Source: Chroococcidiopsidaceae cyanobacterium CP_BM_RX_35
Lineage (GTDB): Bacteria > Cyanobacteriota > Cyanobacteriia > Cyanobacteriales > Chroococcidiopsidaceae
DNA length: 8,857 nucleotides
NCBI GenBank assembly: GCA_019242465.1
Contig: JAFAVL010000681.1
Location: 1 to 8,857 of the forward strand
Reading direction: 5' to 3'
Part shown: positions 1 through 5,981 of the stretch, piece by piece
How positions within the stretch are numbered: position 1 is the stretch's first letter
Layout: each line of letters begins with the position of its first letter
The notes under the pieces: model-generated
What the model was told of the DNA's origin: nothing
What the model saw: only the letters and a program-made list of their open reading frames with translations
Databases searched by the model: none
Made by a program: the position numbers and the translations under genes

Positions 1-456
1 GTCGATCCTAAGACCAATAAGACTCGTAGCGAATTGGTCAAAGAACTGTTCGAGAAAGCCTTGAATAAGCCCAAGGTCAATATCCGGACTGAAGCCCTGA
101 AATCAGACGACCCGCAAGGAACGCCACCAGCTATGGTTCTGTTGCCAGAGGTGCTACGCCGTTTCCGGGAGATGAATGCTTTAATGCAGCAGCAAGCCGT
201 TCAGTTTCCGGAAGAGCATGTTCTGCTGGTGAACACGGCTCACCCACTGATCCAGAACTTAGTCAACCTGAGCCAAGGTAGTATCTTGCAAGCGGGTAGT
301 CAATCTCCTTTAGGGGAACTAGCCAACCTCATTTGTCACCATGTCTACGATTTGGCGCTAATGGCTCAAAAAGGATTTGACGCCGAAGGGATGAAGGACT
401 TCGTAGAGCGTTCCAATCAAGTCTTAACTAGGCTGACGGAACGCGCCGCTAGTTGA
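1..456 (+). CDS. htpG: Molecular chaperone HtpG (Hsp90 family), C-terminal part
   Basis: This is the last 151 codons of bacterial Hsp90, a cytosolic ATP-driven chaperone dimer. The frame is open from base 1, so the N-terminal ATPase and most of the middle domain lie outside the window. The visible part is the C-terminal dimerisation domain. Recognisable pieces are the segment SELVKELFEKAL near the start, a LLPEVLRRFREMNALMQQ helix, the stretch LLVNTAHPLIQNLV that matches the 'LN..HPL' element of HtpG, and a terminal helix ending FVERSNQVLTRL. Family length is about 650 residues, so roughly three quarters is missing to the left. It ends normally at TGA 454-456 and is followed by a hairpin and by rpmB on the same strand; I recall htpG and rpmB as neighbours in many cyanobacteria. 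The identification rests on memory of the family, with no database search. Confidence 0.93.
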   Translation, partial: VDPKTNKTRSELVKELFEKALNKPKVNIRTEALKSDDPQGTPPAMVLLPEVLRRFREMNALMQQQAVQFPEEHVLLVNTAHPLIQNLVNLSQGSILQAGSQSPLGELANLICHHVYDLALMAQKGFDAEGMKDFVERSNQVLTRLTERAAS

Positions 457-503
457 GGGTTGAAACTCCCAGTTTATAGCTCCAGTCTTTTTTAGAGACG
501 CAT

Positions 504-532
504 AAGTAAGGTGGGCAATGCCTACCTTACTT
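504..532 (+). terminator. 13-bp hairpin after htpG, possible terminator
   Basis: Arms 504-516 and 520-532 pair over 13 base pairs, one of them G-U, around a 3-base AAT loop. The 3' arm ends CTT and is followed by one more T and then C, so the U-tract is short. It could end htpG transcription. It is also close in form to the GGTGGGCAATGCC-type palindromes I recall as dispersed in cyanobacterial genomes. The hairpin itself is seen directly; its role is inferred. Confidence 0.5.
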
Positions 533-560
533 TCGTAGACTACACCTGCAACAACCACTA

Positions 561-590
561 TTGTTAGCTATGGCTCTAAAATAGTAGACT
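561..590 (+). promoter_or_regulatory. Weak candidate promoter for rpmB
   Basis: TTGTTA at 561-566 and TAGACT at 585-590 are 18 bases apart, each matching 4 of 6 bases of the sigma-70 consensus. A start near base 597 would give a leader of about 30 bases before the rpmB ATG at 629, and would put the upstream in-frame ATG at 596 at the very edge of the transcript. This is only a consensus match. Confidence 0.25.
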
Positions 591-628
591 GCACTATGCT
601 TCAAACCAACCAAATCCGGAGTCTCCCT

Positions 629-865
629 ATGTCTCGTAAGTGCCAACTCACAGGTAAAAAGGCAAATAATGGCTATGCCATTTCCCACTCCCACCGTCGC
701 ACAAAAAAGCTGCAAGAAGTCAACCTGCAGTGGAAGCGAGTTTGGTGGTCCCAAGGCAATCGCTGGGTAAGACTGCGACTTTCTACTAAAGCAATTAAGA
801 CCTTAGAAACTAAAGGTTTAGCTGCGATGGCGAAAGAAGCTGGAATCGACCTAAATCGCTATTAA
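629..865 (+). CDS. rpmB: 50S ribosomal protein L28 (bL28)
   Basis: This 78-residue basic protein of the large ribosomal subunit opens [20 protein letters not shown], the classic L28 start. Next come the HRRTKK basic patch, the QWKRVWW strand, and the end [21 protein letters not shown]. Length matches cyanobacterial L28 proteins. The ATG at 629 is chosen over an in-frame ATG at 596 because it has GGAG at 618-621 with a 7-base gap and because the family begins at MS(R/K). The extra 11 residues from 596 resemble nothing in L28. The Cys in RKCQLTG is single: the paired cysteines of zinc-binding L28 forms are absent, so it is probably the C-minus type. It lies downstream of htpG on the same strand, separated by the hairpin at 504-532. 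Confidence 0.96.
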   Translation: MSRKCQLTGKKANNGYAISHSHRRTKKLQEVNLQWKRVWWSQGNRWVRLRLSTKAIKTLETKGLAAMAKEAGIDLNRY

Positions 866-1010
866 GGGGTTCTAACTGGGGGCTTTAGCTGGTGAGCAGT
901 TCTCAGCAATTGACCGCAATTATATATTGTTCTGGATAACGCAGCCCTGCTGCGCTCCCTTTGGGTACCACCTTCTCTATTCGACGCAGCTCATAGATTT
1001 CTTTTTTGTA

Positions 1011-1083
1011 TGGAGAATAGGAGATTCGAACTCCTGACCTCTGCGGTGCGATCGCAGCGCTCTACCAACTGAGCTAATTCCCC
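1011..1083 (-). tRNA. trnA: tRNA-Ala, anticodon CGC
   Basis: Read on the minus strand this folds into a complete 73-base cloverleaf: acceptor GGGGAAT/ATTCTCC, D arm GCTC/GAGC with an 8-base loop AGTTGGTA, anticodon stem CTGCG/CGCAG, loop ATCGCAC, variable AGGTC, T arm AGGAG/CTCCT with loop TTCGAAT, and discriminator A. The anticodon CGC (bases 1048-1050) reads the alanine codon GCG. The acceptor stem has a G3-U70 wobble pair, the main identity element for alanyl-tRNA synthetase, which supports the assignment independently of the anticodon. CCA is not encoded (TAC follows the discriminator). A HIP1 octamer covers part of the anticodon arm. The gene is 51 bases downstream of the HAD gene on the same strand and may share its transcript. 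Confidence 0.96.
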
Positions 1084-1134
1084 TCAATTCATCTATTATC
1101 TTATCACCCAAGAAAAGCTGTACCTCCAACCACG

Positions 1135-1827
1135 TCAGGAGTAAGCCTCTTGCACCCGCTCAACTTCTAGATCGCAAAGATAATCCACCGTCCAGTCGGC
1201 AAGTCTTTGAAGCATGTGGAAAGGATAAGTATGGGCAACTCCCACGACTTGCATCCCAGCCCGTTGCGCCGCTTCAATCCCTACCGGGGTATGTTCAATT
1301 GCGAGACATTCTGACACCTGAATGTTGAGATCAGGATAGAGCTGATTCAAACGCTCTACTGCTAAAAAATAACCATCCAGTTCTGGCTCACTGGTTGCAA
1401 CCTCATCTGCCGCTACGATCACCTTAAAGTATTCAGCCAGTGTTGCTCGGTTTAACACCAATTTCACTGCCTCAAGTGGGCTATTGCTAACCACCGCTAG
1501 TTTTAGCTCTCTGGCTCTCAACTGGAAAGTTAGATCCTCCAAGCCTGGATAGAGAGGTAATTTTTCCAATTGCTTGAGTTGCTGCTGATAGACTTGAGTT
1601 TTCCGGTTTACCAATTGGGTTAAATAGCTTTCACTTAGAATTCGGCTCCGACGAGTGAACAGCTCGTTGAGACAGGCGCGATCACTTCTACCAAGACAAA
1701 CTTGGCGGAACTCCCCTGGTTGAGGTCGAAGATTTTCCTGAATTAGGAGCTGCTCGATGATCTCCCCGTGGAGCGGCTCATCGTTAATAATAATGCCGTT
1801 GAAATCGAACAAAACTGCCTTAAGCAT
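1135..1827 (-). CDS. HAD-family phosphatase/phosphoglucomutase-like protein with altered active site
   Basis: This 230-residue protein has the haloacid dehalogenase fold of the beta-phosphoglucomutase/CbbY type, with an alpha-helical cap after the first motif (about residues 16-90). Motif I is FDFNG, with nucleophile Asp8 but Asn10 where most HAD phosphatases have the acid-base Asp. As I recall, this DFN form is common in the cyanobacterial branch. Motif II is VVSNS (Ser114). Motif III, usually (S)KPxPDGY, reads SEPELDGY, so the phosphate-binding Lys is Glu147. Motif IV, usually IEDS/T, reads IEHT: Glu178 remains but the metal-binding Asp is His179. The rest (GIEAAQRAGMQVVGV and the C-terminal strand) is intact and no frame is broken. 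It may be catalytically impaired or repurposed. It starts 3 bases after the methyltransferase stop, so the two are almost surely co-transcribed. Substrate unknown. Confidence 0.85.
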   Translation of the reverse strand: MLKAVLFDFNGIIINDEPLHGEIIEQLLIQENLRPQPGEFRQVCLGRSDRACLNELFTRRSRILSESYLTQLVNRKTQVYQQQLKQLEKLPLYPGLEDLTFQLRARELKLAVVSNSPLEAVKLVLNRATLAEYFKVIVAADEVATSEPELDGYFLAVERLNQLYPDLNIQVSECLAIEHTPVGIEAAQRAGMQVVGVAHTYPFHMLQRLADWTVDYLCDLEVERVQEAYS

Positions 1828-1830
1828 ACT

Positions 1831-2814
1831 TCATGCTGGTGCCGGAACTCCCTCCCAGTCATCTCCATATGTCGGTGTAGGGGTATAGTTGGAGTTCCTA
1901 CGGCTAGCTGACGCCGAGGCAGCTGAAGTTGGGATAGGTTTAACGCCACGAGTGACTTGATGTACTAACCACAGCTCTTGAGTTTGAACTGCTTCAAACC
2001 CCGCTGCTCCCATCCATGCATCCACACTCTCAGCGGCGAAGTCACGAATATAGGGCTCCTCAAACACATTATTGAGCCACTCTAGCTGCCGCAGCGTTTT
2101 TTGACTGCCGTCTAAGATCAAAACTTCCCCACCGACTTTCAGCAGCCGATAGCTTTCGCGCAGAATTGACTGAGAGACGGTCGGCGGCGTCTCATGAAAC
2201 AACAACGAAGCTGTCACCATATCAAAAGAAGCATCGCTAAACCCAGTCTGCTCAGCATCACCATGCAACCAGTGGATGCTTAAACCAGCTTTACGGGCTT
2301 TGTCTTCAGCTCTAACCAACATGTAGGGCGACAAGTCCAAACCTATAACTTCCGCCTGAGGGAAAGCTTGCTGCAACATGAGTGTTGTGGAGCCAGTGCC
2401 ACAACCCAAGTCTAGGATTCGTCTAGGGCTACCCTGAATAGCATCTATCAAGCCTTGGCGTACCATTGTCTCATTAGGAGGCAAAACGTACTGGGTAATT
2501 GGGTCATAAGAAACTGCCGCACCGGGGTTGAGATATCCACCCTCAATGCCATGAAAGTTCTGACTGCCATAGTACGTAGGGATTTTTATCTCTGGTCGCC
2601 GGAAGCGATCGCTCTCTTTTTGCCAATCAATACTCTTGGCATAACGCCGTAACCCTTCCTCATCAATCATGAACCGCACCACAGGGGCTAAAAAACTTTC
2701 CCAGATTGTGTCTTGACGAACTGCCATAAAAAATCTAACTAGATCAGTGTGAATAGCTTCTATCGCTCTTGAGTGCGGCTTCGCCAATACAAGGAAACTC
2801 CCTTGGCTACCCAA
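1831..2814 (-). CDS. Class I SAM-dependent methyltransferase
   Basis: This 327-residue protein has a Rossmann-type methyltransferase domain (about residues 128-260). Motif I is ILDLGCGTGS at 133-142. The acidic residue after strand 2 is Asp160 in VIGLDLSPYML, followed by GDAEQ at 185-189, SFDMVTA at 196-202 and the post-motif LLKVGGEVLILDG. The N-terminal third (AVRQDTIWESFLAPVVR...) precedes the catalytic domain and gives no substrate. The last ~40 residues are rich in Ala, Ser, Pro and Thr (ASASASRRNSN, TPTPTYGDD) and look disordered. The TTG at 2814 is preferred because GAGGAAG lies 6 bases upstream; an ATG at 2727 (298 residues) is the alternative but has no ribosome binding site. UbiE/COQ5-like small-molecule methylation is possible but not shown. 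It is the first gene of a cluster with the HAD gene. Confidence 0.88.
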   Translation of the reverse strand: MGSQGSFLVLAKPHSRAIEAIHTDLVRFFMAVRQDTIWESFLAPVVRFMIDEEGLRRYAKSIDWQKESDRFRRPEIKIPTYYGSQNFHGIEGGYLNPGAAVSYDPITQYVLPPNETMVRQGLIDAIQGSPRRILDLGCGTGSTTLMLQQAFPQAEVIGLDLSPYMLVRAEDKARKAGLSIHWLHGDAEQTGFSDASFDMVTASLLFHETPPTVSQSILRESYRLLKVGGEVLILDGSQKTLRQLEWLNNVFEEPYIRDFAAESVDAWMGAAGFEAVQTQELWLVHQVTRGVKPIPTSAASASASRRNSNYTPTPTYGDDWEGVPAPA

Positions 2815-2820
2815 CTACGA

Positions 2821-2828
2821 CTTCCTCT
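2821..2828 (-). promoter_or_regulatory. Ribosome binding site supporting a TTG start
   Basis: The minus strand reads AGAGGAAG here, 6 bases before the TTG at 2814. No comparable purine run precedes the in-frame ATG at 2727, so this site decides the start choice for the methyltransferase. Confidence 0.55.
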
Positions 2829-2859
2829 TTACAAAGTCTACCTCTGTATTATGGAGTAG

Positions 2860-2873
2860 TATAATGTATTATA
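2860..2873. promoter_or_regulatory. AT-rich inverted repeat carrying -10 hexamers on both strands
   Basis: TATAAT at 2860-2865 and ATTATA at 2868-2873 form an inverted repeat around GT, so each strand carries a perfect -10 hexamer. On the minus strand it would place a start near 2860, about 47 bases ahead of the methyltransferase. On the + strand it would face the rtcB relic. No good -35 is visible for either direction. Confidence 0.4.
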
Positions 2874-2939
2874 AGCAAAACTACCCTTGATGGATTTGTA
2901 GCCACTACAGGGATTAGTACATCTGGACGCGCTAATACT

Positions 2940-3164
2940 AATAGCCACGACGCCGGGCGACTGATGTCTCGCAATAAAGCGAAAAACCACTTCTCACTAG
3001 ATGATTTAATTCAGCAAACTCAAGGAGTGGAATGCCGCAAGGATAACGGGGTGCTGGATGAAATTCCTGGTACTTATAAACCAATAGACGAGGTGATGAG
3101 TAACCAATCGGATCTCGTCGAGATTGTAGCAACGCTGAAGCAAGTCATTTGCGTCAAAGGTTGA
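2940..3164 (+). pseudogene. rtcB: Relic of RNA-splicing ligase RtcB (C-terminal fragment)
   Basis: The + strand frame reads NSHDAGRLMSRNKAKNHFSLDD, then GVECRK, DEIPGTYKPIDEVM, SDLVEIVATLKQVICVKG and a stop. This is the C-terminus of RtcB, the GTP-dependent RNA ligase that joins 2',3'-cyclic phosphate and 5'-OH ends. The first part corresponds to the SHGAGR motif, whose His is guanylylated during catalysis; here the Gly after it is Asp (GAC). From this His to the end there are 72 residues, the same as from His337 to the end of the 408-residue E. coli protein (figures from memory). The frame continues upstream to a stop at 2862, but that stretch does not resemble RtcB, and the other ~330 residues would have to lie where the methyltransferase runs on the opposite strand. 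The only ATG, at 2964, follows the catalytic motif and lacks a ribosome binding site. It is therefore a truncated, non-functional remnant. Confidence 0.87.
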
Positions 3165-3203
3165 ATTGGTAAGCAAGATTACCAGAACCTTAATGAGAGT
3201 TCA

Positions 3204-3242
3204 AAGGAGTTTCAAGAAAATTACTGAATTTTGAAACTCCTT
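3204..3242. repeat. 12-bp inverted repeat (hairpin) after the rtcB relic
   Basis: Arms 3204-3215 (AAGGAGTTTCAA) and 3231-3242 are perfect reverse complements. The spacer contains a second, shorter AATT/AATT pairing. No T-tract follows on either strand, so it is not a classical terminator. It sits between the rtcB relic and the convergent 3' end of the CysQ-like gene and could be an RNA-stabilising 3' hairpin or a small dispersed repeat. The rest of the gap 3165-3332 shows nothing I can name. Confidence 0.5.
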
Positions 3243-3332
3243 GCTAACCGCCGTATATTTACTGAACACCTTAAATTTTCGGCTAGCTCCAGCAACCCGT
3301 GCTGCTGTGCTGAAATTGGCAAATGAAGAACC

Positions 3333-4190
3333 TTAAACGCTCAACTCAGCCAAAATTCTTTCAGCCTCAGCACAAAGGGCAGCGTGACAGCAACCATTAC
3401 TAGCAAGCAAACCACCCCACTGATTCACATCACCCTGGTTGTAGTGCAACGGGGTGCCATCAAAATGGGTGAACTGACCACCTGCTTCGGTCAAGATTAA
3501 CTCTGGAGCGGCTAAGTCCCAGTCTTTAGGGGCCGACTTGCCCGAAAGCGAGATGTAGACATCTGCCTGCTGTTCAACAATCTGGGCGATTTTGCAACCG
3601 ATACTGCCAACATAGTGTTGATTTTGGCAGGGCAACTGTTGCAGGAGTGCTTGAAATCTTTGACCGCGATGAGTCCGACTGACGACTAGAGTTAAGTCTT
3701 CAACTCTATCGCGCCTTGAAACCTGTAGAGGCGTTTGTATGCCATTGCGAGTCTCTACAAACGCACCACCACCTTTTGTGGCGTAGTACAACTTTTCAGC
3801 TTCAGGCCATGCCACTACTGCTAACACTGGGCGTCCTGCGTTAACTAGGGCAATGTGAACCGCATACTCCCCAGTTTTGTCAATAAAATCTCGCGTGCCG
3901 TCTAAGGGATCAATAATCCACACCCAAGCCTGGTTCGACTGTCTATCTGCTTGAGCTTGATAAGTCTCTTCACTGACATAGCTCCAGTCTTGATCGCCCA
4001 AATTAGCTTGTAGCCTCTCCAAAATATAGTGATTGACAGCCAGATCTGCGGCAGTGACAGGTCCATCTGGCTTATCTTGAATTTCTAAACTGCCGTCTTC
4101 CAGTTTGCCGTGGTAGTAAGACCGTAAGAGATATGATGCTCCCCAGCCGATGGAACGGGCAATTGCCAAGATTTCCTGTAAGTCTTTCAT
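3333..4190 (-). CDS. cysQ: Inositol monophosphatase-superfamily phosphatase, CysQ-like 3'(2'),5'-bisphosphate nucleotidase
   Basis: This 285-residue protein has all the metal-binding motifs of the Mg-dependent, Li-sensitive phosphatase superfamily: GPVTAADLAVN (Asp49), SEE at 73-75, WIIDPLDGTRDF (Asp94 and Asp97) and DWDLAAPELILTEAGG (Asp225). Every catalytic acid is present. CysQ hydrolyses 3'-phosphoadenosine 5'-phosphate to AMP in the cytosol, clearing a by-product of sulfate assimilation and sulfotransfer. I choose CysQ over inositol monophosphatase (SuhB) from overall resemblance to cyanobacterial proteins carrying that name, especially the GDQDWSYVSEET and GTRDFIDKTGEYAVHIAL stretches. 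Motifs alone cannot exclude an inositol or sugar phosphate substrate. Its ATG overlaps the kinase stop by 4 bases (ATGA), implying translational coupling. Confidence 0.85.
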   Translation of the reverse strand: MKDLQEILAIARSIGWGASYLLRSYYHGKLEDGSLEIQDKPDGPVTAADLAVNHYILERLQANLGDQDWSYVSEETYQAQADRQSNQAWVWIIDPLDGTRDFIDKTGEYAVHIALVNAGRPVLAVVAWPEAEKLYYATKGGGAFVETRNGIQTPLQVSRRDRVEDLTLVVSRTHRGQRFQALLQQLPCQNQHYVGSIGCKIAQIVEQQADVYISLSGKSAPKDWDLAAPELILTEAGGQFTHFDGTPLHYNQGDVNQWGGLLASNGCCHAALCAEAERILAELSV

Positions 4191-5068
4191 TCATCTACAC
4201 TATGCTCTAACCAACGGCGCGTGCCAAAAAATTGACAAGAACGAGCAGCAACCTTTGCCGCTGCTGCCAGGGCATTGGTAAAATTCCTTTGCAGGATGTA
4301 ATGACAGAAAGCACCATGGAATGCATCCCCAGCCCCTAGTGTATCAACTGCGTCAATTTGAGGCACCTCTACAGTACTAGACGTACCCTGGGAAAGGTAT
4401 CGAATAGGTTTCTCCCCTTGAGTAATCGCAATATGGGGGATTCCAGCTGCAGCCAGATAAGCAAAGACTTCCGCAGTACTGTGGCAACCAGGTGGAGAGA
4501 AATTGACAGAGCAAATAGCGTAATCGACAAAGGGCAATACATGTTCAAATCCAGGCTTCCAGCTGCCACCATCGATCGCTACGGGAATGCCCTTGGCTTT
4601 AGCGAGCTTGGCAATGCTTTGTCCGACTGCCATTTGATGCCCATCAATTAGCACAACATCAATTCCCAATAAAATATCTTTAGCTAAGCGATCGCTCTCC
4701 ACTTGACTCTTGAGGGCATTGATCGAAACCACAGCCCGTTCACCTGTACCCTGAGTAACAATGATAGAGGAGACAGGCGGCAGCTGAGATTGGTCGGGGT
4801 CGAGGTCGGCGATCACGATCTTCAAACTTGCCAGATCAGCTCGAATCAGTTGCGTGATGGGATGAGCGCCGACAACACCTAACAGCTCCGCTTGATTCCC
4901 CAACCGACTGAAGGTGACAGCAGCATTTGTTGCTGGACCGCCAGCTGCAACAGTATAGTCAGAGGCAACAATTTTCTGATTATGACTGGGAACAGAGGTC
5001 GTCAGATAAACCATATCTAGCGTAACTAGACCAACAAATAGCCCACGATGAGTTGCAATCGGTTTCAT
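4187..5068 (-). CDS. PfkB-family carbohydrate kinase
   Basis: This 293-residue ribokinase-fold kinase transfers phosphate from ATP to a sugar or nucleoside hydroxyl. Near the N-terminus is the sugar-binding segment AAGGPATNAAVTFSRLG (about 41-57), the first PfkB signature. Near the C-terminus is VDTLGAGDAFHGAF (241-254), the second signature, with the anion hole GAGD and catalytic base Asp248. Between them are the lid strands and the nucleotide-side strand IPHIAITQGEKP. The specific sugar cannot be told. I use the ATG at 5068, giving MKPIATHRGLFVGLVTLD. A GTG at 5092 would add 8 residues but overlap the divergent rsmI start, and neither start has a clear ribosome binding site. It is translationally coupled to the CysQ-like phosphatase; pairing a kinase with a phosphatase suggests a shared phosphorylated metabolite pool, but this is inference. 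Confidence 0.9.
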   Translation of the reverse strand: MKPIATHRGLFVGLVTLDMVYLTTSVPSHNQKIVASDYTVAAGGPATNAAVTFSRLGNQAELLGVVGAHPITQLIRADLASLKIVIADLDPDQSQLPPVSSIIVTQGTGERAVVSINALKSQVESDRLAKDILLGIDVVLIDGHQMAVGQSIAKLAKAKGIPVAIDGGSWKPGFEHVLPFVDYAICSVNFSPPGCHSTAEVFAYLAAAGIPHIAITQGEKPIRYLSQGTSSTVEVPQIDAVDTLGAGDAFHGAFCHYILQRNFTNALAAAAKVAARSCQFFGTRRWLEHSVDE

Positions 5069-5084
5069 TGAGAAATTAAGGATT

Positions 5085-5981
5085 ATGCCCACTGAACCAA
5101 CACCTGGAACCCTCTATATAGTGGGAACTCCCATTGGCAACCTAGAAGATATCACCTTTCGTGCGGTGCGAATTCTGCAAGCGGTGGATACGATAGCGGC
5201 AGAGGACACGCGCCACACTGGAAACCTTTTACAACACTTTCAGATTAAAGCATCTCAGCTGAGTTATCACGATCACAATTACCAAAGTCGCATTCCAGAG
5301 TTAATCGAGCAACTCAGTCAGGGGAAGACAATCGCTTTGGTGACTGATGCTGGCACTCCTGGAATCTCTGATCCTGGCTACGATCTCGTCAAAGCTTGTA
5401 TTACTGCTGGATTCCCTGTAGTGCCGATTCCAGGACCTAGCGCAGCGATCACTGCACTCAGCGCCTCTGGACTACCAACAGCACAATTCGTCTTTGAAGG
5501 TTTTTTACCACCGAAAGGTCAAGCTCGGCAAGAGCGGTTGCAAACAATGCAGACAGAATCTCGCACTCTCATATTCTACGAAGCGCCCCACCGCCTGCGG
5601 CAAACTCTCCAGGACCTAGCGGCAGTTTTGGGTAAAGAGCGGCAACTGGTACTGGCAAGAGAATTAACTAAACTGTACGAAGAATTCTGGCGGGGTAGCA
5701 TTGAAGACGCGATCGCTCATTACAGTAAACGTGAGCCTCAAGGAGAATACACTCTGGTTGTTGCTGGTCTACCGCCAGCTAAACCCCAGCTTACAGAAGC
5801 AGAACTCAAAAGTGAGCTGCAACAGATCATGGCTCAGGGAGTATCGCGATCGCAAGCTAGCCGCCAGTTGGCAAAAGTGACTGCTCATTCCCGCCGCCAA
5901 CTCTATCAAATAGCTCTGAGCCTTCCTGCACCTATTCAAGACACTATTGAGCCATCTTTAACCACCCAAAAACTTGATTAA
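5085..5981 (+). CDS. rsmI: 16S rRNA (cytidine(1402)-2'-O)-methyltransferase
   Basis: RsmI methylates the ribose of C1402 in the ribosomal P site of 16S rRNA, using SAM. The 298-residue protein has the tetrapyrrole-methylase fold with the RsmI signatures in order: LYIVGTPIGNLEDIT (10-24), AEDTRHT (39-45), LVTDAGTPGISDPGYD (85-100), IPGPSA (115-120), FEGFLPPKG (137-145), YEAPHR (165-170) and LARELTKLYEEFWRG. A small C-terminal helical part (QGVSRSQASRQLAKVTAHSRRQLY) resembles the winged-helix tail of the family. Length is normal. The ATG at 5085 fits the family start, although AAGGA lies only 2 bases upstream, too near for an ideal ribosome binding site. The last 38 bases overlap the convergent Uma2 gene. 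The divergent kinase starts 16 bases upstream, so the rsmI promoter must lie largely inside that gene. Confidence 0.97.
   Translation: MPTEPTPGTLYIVGTPIGNLEDITFRAVRILQAVDTIAAEDTRHTGNLLQHFQIKASQLSYHDHNYQSRIPELIEQLSQGKTIALVTDAGTPGISDPGYDLVKACITAGFPVVPIPGPSAAITALSASGLPTAQFVFEGFLPPKGQARQERLQTMQTESRTLIFYEAPHRLRQTLQDLAAVLGKERQLVLARELTKLYEEFWRGSIEDAIAHYSKREPQGEYTLVVAGLPPAKPQLTEAELKSELQQIMAQGVSRSQASRQLAKVTAHSRRQLYQIALSLPAPIQDTIEPSLTTQKLD

Noticed and set aside
596..628. Upstream ATG in frame with rpmB
   Set aside because: It would add 11 residues unlike any L28 and has no ribosome binding site, whereas GGAG sits properly before the ATG at 629.
940..954. CGCAGC/GCTGCG hairpin as the rpmB terminator
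   Set aside because: The stem is 6 bp and no T-tract follows on either strand, so it is too weak to call.
1011..1083. tRNA 3' end as an integration (att) site
   Set aside because: There is no integrase, no duplicated tRNA end and no phage-like gene nearby.
2938..3132. Minus-strand 64-residue frame
   Set aside because: It is the antisense of the rtcB relic, and the plus strand carries clear RtcB similarity.
4358..4651. Plus-strand 97-residue frame
   Set aside because: It is antisense to the kinase gene, with no recognisable motif or ribosome binding site.
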